A stretch of DNA of 64,000 bases, from positions 300,760-364,759 of the forward strand of contig CAXXSP010000018.1 in NCBI GenBank assembly GCA_963676605.2. Reading direction: 5' to 3'. Below are positions 8,913 to 16,789 of this stretch, piece by piece (positions within the stretch are counted from its first letter, which is position 1; every line of letters begins with the position of its first letter). The position numbers were made by a program, and so were the translations under genes. The stretch comes from SABI01 sp963676605. Lineage in GTDB: Bacteria; Spirochaetota; Spirochaetia; Sphaerochaetales; Sphaerochaetaceae. Below the pieces are notes generated by a model, which did no database searches, was not told where the DNA came from, and saw nothing but the letters and a program-made list of their open reading frames with translations.

Positions 8913-9435
8913 GGGCCTCCTCCTCTATAGTCAGGTAGGGAAGTTTGACGAAGTGAGTCATCGATGCGATGAGATTACTCGGAAAGGACTGAATGATCGT
9001 GTTGATATCACCGATAACGGCATTATAGTATTTTCTTGCATGCAGGAGCTCACTTTCGATCTCGTTCAGCTGCCGCTGAAGATCGAGAAAACTCTGATTC
9101 GCCTTCAGGTCGGGATAGCTTTCGCTGAGAGCGAACAGCGACTTCAGTGTCGCACTGAAAGCATTAGCCGCATCATTCTTCTCGGTGAGCGTCCCTGCGC
9201 TCATCGCACGGTTACGTGCATCTATCACCTGTGTCAGAGTTTCCTTCTCATGGGAAGCATACCCCTTCACCGTCTCAACGAGGTTGGGAATGAGGTCATA
9301 GCGCTTCTTCAGATGCGCATCAATGGCTGCCGCCGACTCCTCACTCTGATTTCTCAGCCTGACAAGCCGGTTGAACACTCCGACTCCGTAGAGTGCGAGA
9401 ACAACTATGATACCTAAAATTATAAATCCGAACAT
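8884..9435 (-). CDS. lemA: LemA family protein
   Basis: LemA family, 183 residues. An N-terminal membrane helix (MFGFIILGIIVVLALYGVG) is followed by a long helical domain with the family core RLRNQSEESAAAIDAHLKKR and DLIPNLVETVKGYASHEKE (about residues 25-70), and the later YPDLKANQSFLDLQRQL. The ATG at 9435 has GGGAGGTGT upstream and gives the standard LemA N-terminus; an ATG 27 bp further upstream lacks this. First gene of a two-gene unit with DUF2207. Role unknown, membrane-anchored. Confidence 0.95.
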   Translation of the reverse strand: MFGFIILGIIVVLALYGVGVFNRLVRLRNQSEESAAAIDAHLKKRYDLIPNLVETVKGYASHEKETLTQVIDARNRAMSAGTLTEKNDAANAFSATLKSLFALSESYPDLKANQSFLDLQRQLNEIESELLHARKYYNAVIGDINTIIQSFPSNLIASMTHFVKLPYLTIEEEARERVSVSFS

Positions 9436-9640
9436 AGGATACACCTCCCTCTGGTATGTCACCTCTTGGTGAATTCATCATACTCCAGCAGGTTCAGAGA
9501 GTCCACCTAATCTTCTTGTCTTTTGCCCTGCAGTCCTGTATATTCATACATAGCGAATAGAATATTTATCGAAAAATACAACAATCACAGTTGAATGAAT
9601 TTCGTCCATGAGGTCCATTCGACCCTGATCGGAGACACAT

Positions 9641-10111
9641 ATGAAAGAACGTACCAACCGGCTATCCACCATCAAAGAACTGATTAAGGACAACCGTATC
9701 GATAACCAGGACATGCTCCTGGAGCTCCTGGCGAATGAAGGCTTCAATGTCACCCAGGCTACACTGTCGAGAGATCTCAAGATGCTGAAAGTGGGTAAGA
9801 TATCTGACGGCTGGTCCGGGTACTACTATGCACTCCCCGAAAACGATCTGATCAGCGAGTCCGAGAAGTCCTATATTCAGGACGTACGGAGAGGAGTCCT
9901 CTCCATCGAATTCAGCTACAACTTCGGTGTTATCAAGACACGCAGCGGTCATGCCAATTCCGTCGCCCTCGCCCTGGACGTCCTGGCTCTTCCCGAGATT
10001 CTCGGAACCCTTGCAGGTGATGATACGATCTTCGTGATTCTCCGTGAAGGAATGAGCAAGGAGGATCTCCTTGAAAGTTTCAAGTCCCGTATTCCTGAGA
10101 TTGAAGCCTGA
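9641..10111 (+). CDS. argR: Arginine repressor ArgR
   Basis: Arginine-sensing transcription factor, 156 residues. The N-terminal winged helix (residues 5-70) includes NVTQATLSRDLKMLK, matching the ArgR recognition helix pattern with the conserved SRD. The C-terminal arginine-binding, trimerisation domain (about 80-150) has the GHANSVALALDVLALPEILGTLAGDDTIFV pattern with the double Asp of ligand contact. No arginine genes lie nearby. It stands alone, 108 bp before pgi, which has its own promoter. Possible degenerate ARG-box-like AT-rich repeats lie at 9550-9600, but I could not define a convincing site. Confidence 0.95.
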   Translation: MKERTNRLSTIKELIKDNRIDNQDMLLELLANEGFNVTQATLSRDLKMLKVGKISDGWSGYYYALPENDLISESEKSYIQDVRRGVLSIEFSYNFGVIKTRSGHANSVALALDVLALPEILGTLAGDDTIFVILREGMSKEDLLESFKSRIPEIEA

Positions 10112-10160
10112 ACCCCACCTCACCGGGAATCCTTTCTCATGAGCTCAAGGCCTGTTTATC

Positions 10161-10189
10161 TTGATACATTCTTTCCTCCGCATTACACT
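10161..10189 (+). promoter_or_regulatory. pgi promoter
   Basis: TTGATA (10161-10166), 17-bp spacer, TACACT (10184-10189), ending 30 bp before the pgi ATG at 10220, which has a TAGGAG site. This indicates that pgi is transcribed apart from argR. Confidence 0.55.
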
Positions 10190-10219
10190 TTTATAACGAT
10201 TAAACATTAGGAGTCCTGT

Positions 10220-11812
10220 ATGAACTTTTCCAATCTCGATACACTCACAGCATTCAAGGCACTGAAAGCCGCTCCCTCTGTCGACATCCAAGATGTGCTG
10301 AACTCACAGAGAGTCTCGGCCTGTTCTGTGCCGGTCACTGAGGAACTCACCTATAATTATGCCGCCATGCCGGTCAGTGAAGAACACATCGCAGCGTTCA
10401 GAGAGCTCGCAGCCGAGCAGGAGCTGGTAGGAAAATACCGTGCTCTCCTTTCAGGTGAGATCATCAACACAGGTGAGAAGAGGCAGGTCCTTCACCAGAT
10501 GACACGGGGAAGAGCACTCGGAGAATCCTCCCGCGTCGAGAGCGACGGGGTTGAGAAGGGAGCATTCTACAAGCAGCAGCTTTCCGCCATTGCAGAGTTC
10601 AGTGATAAGGTGAGAAACGGAGAGATCACAGGATCAACCGGAAAGGCTTTTCGAACGGTCGTCCAGATCGGTATCGGAGGAAGCGACCTCGGACCGAGAG
10701 CACTCTACCTTGCCCTGAAGGGGTGGGCGAAGGGAGAAGGCATTCAGATGCTGAATGCCAGATTCATCAGTAATGTCGACCCTGACGATGCGGCGGATGT
10801 CCTCGAGACGATAGATTTCGAGACAACCTTATTCATCCTCGTATCGAAGAGCGGCACCACCCAGGAGACTCTCACGAACTTCGCTCTGGTTCAGCAGAAA
10901 GCTGAGGAGAAGAAGATAGCAGGATTCGATATCACGAAGCATTTCACTGCCGTGACAAGCAACACGAGCCCTCTGGCTTCCTCAAAGGATGTGATGGCTT
11001 CCTTCTTCATCGATGATTATATCGGGGGACGCTACTCCTCCTCGAGTGCCGTCGGAGCACTTGTCCTGGCTCTCGCCTACGGTGCAGATACCGTGAAGGA
11101 ATTCCACAGAGGAGCCCATGAGGCAGACAAGGCAGCTCTTGAGCCGGAAGTCACGAAAAACGCAGCCCTCCTCGACGCCCTGATCGGCGTCTACCTGAGG
11201 AACGTCTGCCTCTACCCCACTACAGCCGTCCTTCCCTATTCGCAGGCTCTTTCCCGCTTCCCTGCCCATCTCCAGCAGCTCGATATGGAGAGCAACGGAA
11301 AACACGTCAACAGAGACGGGGATCCTCTCGCCTACTCGACAGGTCCCGTCATCTTCGGGGAACCAGGAACGAACGGTCAGCACTCGTTCTATCAGCTGCT
11401 CCATCAGGGAACAGATATCATACCCCTCCAGTTCATCGGTTTTAAGGAGAATCAGTGGAAGAGCGATGTGCTGACGGACGGAAGCACCTCTCAGACGAAA
11501 CTCGATGCGAACCTGATCGCGCAGATTGTCGCCTTCGCCCTCGGCAAGGATGATGAGAACGCAAATAAGAAATTCATGGGGAAACGCCCCTCTTCATTGC
11601 TGTGGGGTGAGAGACTCACCCCTTCAGCTCTTGGAGCCCTCCTTGCTCACTACGAGAACAAGGTGATGTTCCAGGGATTCACCTGGAATATCAATTCCTT
11701 CGATCAGGAAGGGGTTCAGCTGGGCAAGGTCCTCGCGAACAAGGTACTCTCGGGAGCAGAGGGAGACGAAACCCTTCAGGCTTACATGAAACTGCTCGGT
11801 GTGATCTCCTAG
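10220..11812 (+). CDS. pgi: Glucose-6-phosphate isomerase
   Basis: Interconverts glucose 6-phosphate and fructose 6-phosphate; cytoplasmic glycolysis enzyme, 530 residues, the long bacterial/spirochaete form. Visible motifs: QIGIGGSDLGPRA near residue 153, SKSGTTQETLTN near 213 for the phosphate site, GGRYSSSSAVG near 270, the catalytic MESNGKHVNRDG near 358 and FGEPGTNGQHSFYQLLHQG near 382 with the conserved Glu and His. It supplies pfkA, located 2 kb away on the other strand. Its TAG stop overlaps the stop codon of the convergent ATPase gene. Confidence 0.97.
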   Translation: MNFSNLDTLTAFKALKAAPSVDIQDVLNSQRVSACSVPVTEELTYNYAAMPVSEEHIAAFRELAAEQELVGKYRALLSGEIINTGEKRQVLHQMTRGRALGESSRVESDGVEKGAFYKQQLSAIAEFSDKVRNGEITGSTGKAFRTVVQIGIGGSDLGPRALYLALKGWAKGEGIQMLNARFISNVDPDDAADVLETIDFETTLFILVSKSGTTQETLTNFALVQQKAEEKKIAGFDITKHFTAVTSNTSPLASSKDVMASFFIDDYIGGRYSSSSAVGALVLALAYGADTVKEFHRGAHEADKAALEPEVTKNAALLDALIGVYLRNVCLYPTTAVLPYSQALSRFPAHLQQLDMESNGKHVNRDGDPLAYSTGPVIFGEPGTNGQHSFYQLLHQGTDIIPLQFIGFKENQWKSDVLTDGSTSQTKLDANLIAQIVAFALGKDDENANKKFMGKRPSSLLWGERLTPSALGALLAHYENKVMFQGFTWNINSFDQEGVQLGKVLANKVLSGAEGDETLQAYMKLLGVIS

Positions 11813-12948
11813 ATCTCACCGCACAGGAACTGATCATAATTCCGGGGTGTGATAATTGTTATCTCCGCCTCGGGATACCCTCGTCTGAAGGCATGAGGGA
11901 TATCAGCGGCAAGCGCTGAAGACCACAGGAATTCGTAGGCGTGCAGATGCCCTGAGGATTCCTCAAGGTAGGTGAGATTCTGATCATAGTGTGTCATCCA
12001 GAAATAGGAGTTCACCATGATCGAGTGACAGGTCAGGTATTTCAATCTCTCAGAGATCAGATAATTCTCCCACAGGACAGGGGCATCGCTCCTCTCTGCA
12101 ACACTGCCGAAATGGAGCAGCATTGCGTTTCTCAGGCCGTTATCGACGAAATAGTATTTCTTCTCATCCTTCTTTTCATTCCACAGCTTTCCCGTGTAGG
12201 AGTCAAGGGAGAAGATGATATGACTCTGTTCAAGCTGAACAAGCACTTCCTCAATCTCCTCTCGTTCGATACCCGTACTCTCACAGAGCATTTCACCGGA
12301 ATATTCTCCTCCCGGGCATTGTGCAAGAATCCTCATGAGCTTCCTGATCTTCTCATAGCTGAAATGATCATCATGACGGCACAGCTCTTCGCTCAGCATA
12401 CTCTCACTCAGCTGAACCAGGAGCGGCTGCTCATCCCCCGCCTGGCACGTAGCAATTTCAGGGTAACAACCGTACACAAGCCGTTCAGAGAGACGGCTGA
12501 TCTCATCCTGTCTTCCATGTCTGAGAGATAGCTCTTCAAAAGAGAGCGTCTTGAGATGCATCTCCCACCTTCTTCCTGCAAGGGCCTCGAAAATAGAGGA
12601 AGAGAGATGAAAACAGGAAGATCCTGTTACCAGGATACGTACAGAAGGTATAGTGTCGTGAACAAGTTTCAACTTGTAGCCGATATCCTCGATTCTCTGG
12701 GCTTCATCAATGATAATGATGGAGTGATTCTGCATACGGGTCCGGTAGGTATCTGCATCGTTCGACTCGAACATCCGACGGGTGTGCGGTTCATCGCCGT
12801 TCAGCCAGAGCACGCCGGCACGGTCGTGAAACAGCTTCCGCATGACAGTGGTTTTTCCCACCTGCCTTCCTCCATGCAGCAGAAGCACCTTGGAATCCGC
12901 AAGTCTGCGGAGTATCTGCTTTTCCATTAACCTGTCAATCATATCCAA
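11809..12948 (-). CDS. AAA-family ATPase with DUF4143-type C-terminus
   Basis: ATP-binding protein of the AAA_14/DUF4143 group, 379 residues. Walker A is GGRQVGKTT at about residues 26-34; Walker B is SIIIIDEAQ near 77; the sensor-like LVTGSSCFHLSSS follows near 106. The C-terminal half has the DUF4143 arrangement: winged-helix-like region, then KKYYFVDNGLRNAML and WENYLISERLKYL. This widespread family often varies between strains; its function is unknown. It ends within the pgi stop codon (shared CTAG), so the two genes converge with a 4-bp overlap. Confidence 0.9.
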   Translation of the reverse strand: MDMIDRLMEKQILRRLADSKVLLLHGGRQVGKTTVMRKLFHDRAGVLWLNGDEPHTRRMFESNDADTYRTRMQNHSIIIIDEAQRIEDIGYKLKLVHDTIPSVRILVTGSSCFHLSSSIFEALAGRRWEMHLKTLSFEELSLRHGRQDEISRLSERLVYGCYPEIATCQAGDEQPLLVQLSESMLSEELCRHDDHFSYEKIRKLMRILAQCPGGEYSGEMLCESTGIEREEIEEVLVQLEQSHIIFSLDSYTGKLWNEKKDEKKYYFVDNGLRNAMLLHFGSVAERSDAPVLWENYLISERLKYLTCHSIMVNSYFWMTHYDQNLTYLEESSGHLHAYEFLWSSALAADIPHAFRRGYPEAEITIITPRNYDQFLCGEI

Positions 12949-12974
12949 TTCCTCTGAGATTCTCAGAATTCACA

Positions 12975-13187
12975 TCACAGACGTGTGCACTTCCAAGATC
13001 TGATTATTTCAGAGGTGGAGAACATCTCGGGGACATACACCTGAAGGTCATCGCCCTGTTCAACTATGCTGCCTGTACTATGATCTGTCGCTTCTGTGTA
13101 AACGTATCGGTGAAAACCTTTCACTGCACCGATATTCCCCGCATCATGTAGTTTTATCAGTTACGTACCCGTACCTCGTTCAGCCAT
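12975..13187 (-). pseudogene. Small unrecognised gene (about 70 codons) interrupted by one in-frame TAA
   Basis: ATG at 13187 follows GGGGGGT by about 8 bp and opens MAERGTGT, then TAA (13163-13161), then 61 more sense codons in the same frame to a TGA at 12975. The second part reads like protein: LIKLHDAGNIGAVKGFHRY, then VYTEATDHSTGSIVEQGDD, LQVYVPEMFSTSEIIR. One base change at the TAA would restore a 70-residue product. I do not recognise the family. It lies upstream of, and on the same strand as, the AAA ATPase. A stop mutation, a sequence error or a shorter gene using an internal start are all possible. Confidence 0.45.
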
Positions 13188-13446
13188 GAAGCATACCCCC
13201 CTTGCACTCATGCACACGACAGATCCTCCTGTGCATCAACACAGGAAAACCTTCTTTCGTTTTCTAGCATTTTCTCGTAGTTTTATTCCAATTCCATATC
13301 TACCATGTTCTCGGAGTTTAGTCAACTTTTCCTTGATAGAACCTTCCTGACACGCAGGTGAACATGCAGTGAGAATCTGCTGAACCGCCGTGAGATCCGG
13401 TTCACGCTTGTCAGGTTCAGAGTGTCGGTCGGGAGGATCAGGGCAC

Positions 13447-13485
13447 AAAAAACCCCTCGGGGAAAAGGAGGTTAAACCCGAGGGG
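13447..13485 (-). terminator. Strong Rho-independent terminator on the minus strand
   Basis: CCCCTCGGG (13453-13461) pairs perfectly with CCCGAGGGG (13477-13485). Read on the minus strand, the hairpin is followed by six T residues (13452-13447). The loop carries AACCTCCTTTT, complementary to a Shine-Dalgarno sequence. It lies about 320 bp beyond the pfkA stop and is the first clear terminator for that operon. Confidence 0.7.
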
Positions 13486-13489
13486 AACA

Positions 13490-13802
13490 AAAAGGAGGTT
13501 ATGAAAAGGTAATACCGGTTTTGTTATACTACGGAAGTTGTATTCCGGATATCATCCTTTCGAGAGGAAACATACTTCTTTGTGAAAAAAGAATCAAGTG
13601 TTTTTTTAAACTTTTTTTCTAATCACAAAATATTTACTTTTACGTAAAATATCTTCCATTGTTTATTTCACGTATGTAATATTTCTGAACTTTACGCTCA
13701 ATTATATTCACACAAGAATATAAACAAGTGATGAATTCACATAAACAATACGAAAGAGAAATTCCTATCAGAAAGAAAACTTTAGCACAATTCGGTCGCT
13801 CA
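13490..13802. other. AT-rich non-coding gap between pfkA and its terminator
   Basis: About 310 bp with no convincing gene on either strand. It contains a 12-bp perfect palindrome, TTTTACGTAAAA (13638-13649), long T and A tracts around 13600-13620, and a Shine-Dalgarno-like AAAGGAGGTT followed by ATG AAA AGG TAA (13501-13512), which would encode only three residues. It may be a long 3' untranslated region or hold a small RNA; nothing more can be supported. Confidence 0.3.
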
Positions 13803-15143
13803 TCAGTTTTTCATGGAACGGGGCTGCCTGGTATTCTCCAGAACGTCCCTCCAGAGAGCTCCCTCCGTGTTCACATGATTCCTCTCGGAGACTGCAACCT
13901 TGATCGGTATATGAACGAACTTGTTATTGATCATAGAGATCAGAGCCTGTGTCTTTCCACTCATGGCCGCATGGACTGCGTGAGCGCCGAGACGCGAGCA
14001 GTAGATCGAATCGTTCGGGTTTGCCGGCGCGCTTCTGATGATGTAGGAAGGGTCGATGTACTTCAGGCTCATCTCGATTCCCTGTTCCTTGAAGTAGGTG
14101 GTGATTGTTTCTTTCAAGAACACACCGATATCGGTGAATTTGACATTCCCCGAGGCATCCTTCTCTCCGGTTGCGTCCTGCAGGTTCTGACCTGCTCCCT
14201 CGGCAACGAGAATGACCGCATGACCTCTGTCCAGGATACGATGCTTGAGGTTCTCAAGGAGCCCATTCGGTCCATTCAGGTCAAACGGATTCTCCGGAAT
14301 GAGACAGAAATTGACATCACTCATGGCGAGTGCGGTACTTGCTGCTATGAAACCTGACTCTCTGCCCATGACCTTCACAAGTCCGATACCGTTCACAGAA
14401 GCCTTTGCTTCGGTGTGTGCACCGCGGACAGCAGGCACCGCCTCTGTTACGGCAGTATCGAAACCGAAAGAGGTCTGAATGAACGAGAGATCATTATCGA
14501 TGGTCTTGGGAACTCCGATTACAGAGATCTTCAGATTCCGTTTCTTGATCTCTTCGCCTACTTCCCAAGAACCGCGGAGCGTACCGTCACCGCCGATCGT
14601 GATCAGTATGTTGATATTCAGTCTTTCAAGTGAATCAACGATCTCTTCGACCCGGTCTCCGCCGCCTCTGCTGCTTCCGAGGATCGAGCCGCCCTTTTCC
14701 TGGATATCATCAACCACATCAGGGTTGAGTGTGATCAGGGGATACGGGGAATTCTCAAGGAGTCCCCGGTAACCGAACTGGATACCGCTGATTCTCCTGA
14801 CTCCATAGCGATACCAGAATCCTCTCACGACCGCGCGGATGACATTATTGAGTCCCGGACAGATTCCACCGCAGGTGGCAATCGCGACATGGACATGTGC
14901 AGGATTGAAATAGATTCTCTCTCTCGGTCCTGCAAGTTCTACCGTATCATGCGATTCGGGGATTTCTTCCCCTTTCGCGTTCACATGGGCATCGATACCG
15001 AAGAGAATACGACGGTCTTCGCCGACATAGTTTGCAAGGCCGTCATCACGTTTCGTTGACATTTCAATGGGGGACGGAATCTTGGAAACACCGAGATTCG
15101 GGATTGTGAAATCAAACTTCTTCTTGGACATCTGGAACTCCAT
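13803..15143 (-). CDS. pfkA: 6-phosphofructokinase, ATP-type with PKTIDND motif
   Basis: Phosphorylates fructose 6-phosphate in glycolysis; 446 residues, longer than E. coli PfkA (320) because of an N-terminal extension of about 85 residues. Motifs: CGGICPGLNNVIR (91-103), GGDGT (184-188), PKTIDND (212-218) with the catalytic Asp, and MGRESGF near 258. A Gly follows GGD, as in ATP enzymes, while the Lys in PKTIDND is shared with PPi-dependent and trypanosome/plant-like PFKs. I therefore predict ATP dependence, without full certainty. Start ATG 15143 has AAGGAG upstream, 3 bp after the ModE-like gene. Confidence 0.93.
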   Translation of the reverse strand: MEFQMSKKKFDFTIPNLGVSKIPSPIEMSTKRDDGLANYVGEDRRILFGIDAHVNAKGEEIPESHDTVELAGPRERIYFNPAHVHVAIATCGGICPGLNNVIRAVVRGFWYRYGVRRISGIQFGYRGLLENSPYPLITLNPDVVDDIQEKGGSILGSSRGGGDRVEEIVDSLERLNINILITIGGDGTLRGSWEVGEEIKKRNLKISVIGVPKTIDNDLSFIQTSFGFDTAVTEAVPAVRGAHTEAKASVNGIGLVKVMGRESGFIAASTALAMSDVNFCLIPENPFDLNGPNGLLENLKHRILDRGHAVILVAEGAGQNLQDATGEKDASGNVKFTDIGVFLKETITTYFKEQGIEMSLKYIDPSYIIRSAPANPNDSIYCSRLGAHAVHAAMSGKTQALISMINNKFVHIPIKVAVSERNHVNTEGALWRDVLENTRQPRSMKN

Positions 15144-15146
15144 AAT

Positions 15147-15530
15147 CTACTCCTTATCTCCTGAGGAGTCAGCTTTGATCAGTTGGTCTACTCTATCAGA
15201 AAACCGTTTGAAGGGGGAAGCGCTGAGCTCCTTTATTTCTGTCTGGAAATCATCATATTGCTTGACAAAAGCCTTTCCGAACAAGGTGAGAGTCGCTCCT
15301 GCGTGTTCATTCCCTCCCTTTCTCCGGCTGATCACAGGGACTCCGAGATTCGCTTCAAGCGAGGCGATCATGGCATGGGCCTTCGAATAACTGATCGAGA
15401 GTTCAGCTGCACCGCCTCTCAGGGACCCGCTGGCCTCTACAGCTTTCAGAAGCCACAGGACACCGATACCCATGAATTTGTTCCCGTCTTCATCAACGAG
15501 ATAAATCTTCGTCTTGAGCTTCATAAGCAT
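15147..15530 (-). CDS. ModE-like winged-helix regulator (N-terminal domain only)
   Basis: DNA-binding protein of the ModE/LysR-type HTH group, 127 residues. The core has the ModE pattern: GIGVLWLLKAVEASGSLRGGAAELSISYSKAHAMI, then LEANLGVPVISRRKGGNEHAGATLT with the wing (residues 20-90). There is no molybdate-binding TOBE domain, so it may not sense molybdate. It starts 10 bp before the end of the aminotransferase gene and ends 3 bp before pfkA, so it is translationally coupled. The divergent operon from 18954 encodes a molybdenum-hydroxylase-like complex, a suggestive but unproven link. Confidence 0.85.
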   Translation of the reverse strand: MLMKLKTKIYLVDEDGNKFMGIGVLWLLKAVEASGSLRGGAAELSISYSKAHAMIASLEANLGVPVISRRKGGNEHAGATLTLFGKAFVKQYDDFQTEIKELSASPFKRFSDRVDQLIKADSSGDKE

Positions 15531-16789
15531 CTCACTCCTTCATAGATCTCATGAATCACACTCTGAATCTGATCGTCATCGAGAGCCGAGTAGGCAACGC
15601 GCAGAAGATGTGTATCAAGGACGATGACAGCAATACCTCTTTCCAGGAGATACCTTCTCAGCTCATGTGCATCCTTCTCAATCGCGAAGGAGGAGAAATA
15701 GCCGCTGTTCGAGGGAATCGGCGTGATTCCTGGACAGCTTCCTTCGGCCTCCACGGCCGTGACAACCTTCTCATACCGCTCCTTCATCACCTGCTTCACC
15801 TGTGCAAGCTTCGATGTGTATCCGGGAGAATTCATAGCTTCGAGTAGAAGTGTCTGGGAGATCATCGAGCAGCTGGAGACACTCGTTCGTACGGCCCCCT
15901 TCACCTTTTCCACAAGGGCATCGAGCTGAGAGGCAGTAAGTCCTTTTCCTGAGAAGGAGATGAATCCTATCCTGAAGCCCCACACAAGAGACTCTTTCGT
16001 GGCCGCATCACACTTGATCACCCCGATATTCTCATGGAGTTCCACAAGGTGGTCTGCAAGGGAAGAGGTGGCACAGCTTTCATCGTGGTAGAGACCTGCA
16101 TATGCATCGTCGGTGACGACGAGCAGCTTCTTCCCCCTGTCAGCAAGACGTTTCATCATGGAGGCGATACCTTTCATCTGAGCATCGGAGGGGGTATACC
16201 CTGTCGGGTTATTGGGGAAATTGAAGAGGCAGAGCAGCCGCTCTTCTTCAAGAGCGGAAAGGGAAACCTCCCACTCAGCAATAGGACAGGGACCGTCTTC
16301 TCCGATAAGCGGAAGGGTGATAAGGTCTGCCCCTTTCGAGGAAGTGAAGATCAGGTCATAGTTGTCCCAGGAAGGAGTGAGGGTGACGACCTTCTGCCCC
16401 TCCTCGACAAACAGGGAAGCCATGATGCTGATAGCATGGGTCAGGCCTCCGGTCACCACGGGCAGGGTATGAGGAGACCGGGCATAGTGCGGATTCGAGA
16501 GAGCCACATGGGCATCCCAGGCTTTTCTCAGGGTAGAAAGTCCTGCTGTCGGGGCATAACCGACGAGGGCGTTTGTGTTTTCATGGATCGCATGAAAGAT
16601 GTCATGGGTCATACACTTTCCCTTCGAGAGAGCGACCCCGGCGGTCGCTCTGATCCTGCAGCCCATCTCATCCGCCTGCTGCGCCTGAGCGACAATTCCC
16701 TCAGGGAAGTAGAGCCGACGCCCCTGAGAGGAGAGAAACTCTCCAAATACAGACGAGCTCAGTATCTCATTCAGTTCGTGTGCCGTCAT
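15521..16789 (-). CDS. PLP-dependent aminotransferase, class I/II
   Basis: Fold-type I aminotransferase, 422 residues, cytoplasmic. Visible: NFPNNPTGYTP (190-200), VVTDDAYAGLYH with the PLP-ring Asp (224-235), the Schiff-base Lys at about 265 in DAATKES, and WGFRIGF (270-276) for phosphate binding. The amino donor and acceptor cannot be told; aromatic or aspartate aminotransferase-like activity is possible. The ATG at 16789 overlaps the ligA stop by 4 bp, so it lies in the ligA operon. Confidence 0.92.
   Translation of the reverse strand: MTAHELNEILSSSVFGEFLSSQGRRLYFPEGIVAQAQQADEMGCRIRATAGVALSKGKCMTHDIFHAIHENTNALVGYAPTAGLSTLRKAWDAHVALSNPHYARSPHTLPVVTGGLTHAISIMASLFVEEGQKVVTLTPSWDNYDLIFTSSKGADLITLPLIGEDGPCPIAEWEVSLSALEEERLLCLFNFPNNPTGYTPSDAQMKGIASMMKRLADRGKKLLVVTDDAYAGLYHDESCATSSLADHLVELHENIGVIKCDAATKESLVWGFRIGFISFSGKGLTASQLDALVEKVKGAVRTSVSSCSMISQTLLLEAMNSPGYTSKLAQVKQVMKERYEKVVTAVEAEGSCPGITPIPSNSGYFSSFAIEKDAHELRRYLLERGIAVIVLDTHLLRVAYSALDDDQIQSVIHEIYEGVRCL

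Noticed and set aside
9550..9600. ARG box upstream of argR
   Set aside because: GCGAATAGAATATTTATC and GTTGAATGAATTTC resemble half-sites only; the match to the consensus is too weak to annotate.
13236..13490. Minus-strand 84-codon frame
   Set aside because: It would begin inside the terminator hairpin at 13453-13485, and the product is low-complexity and basic without similarity to anything known to me.
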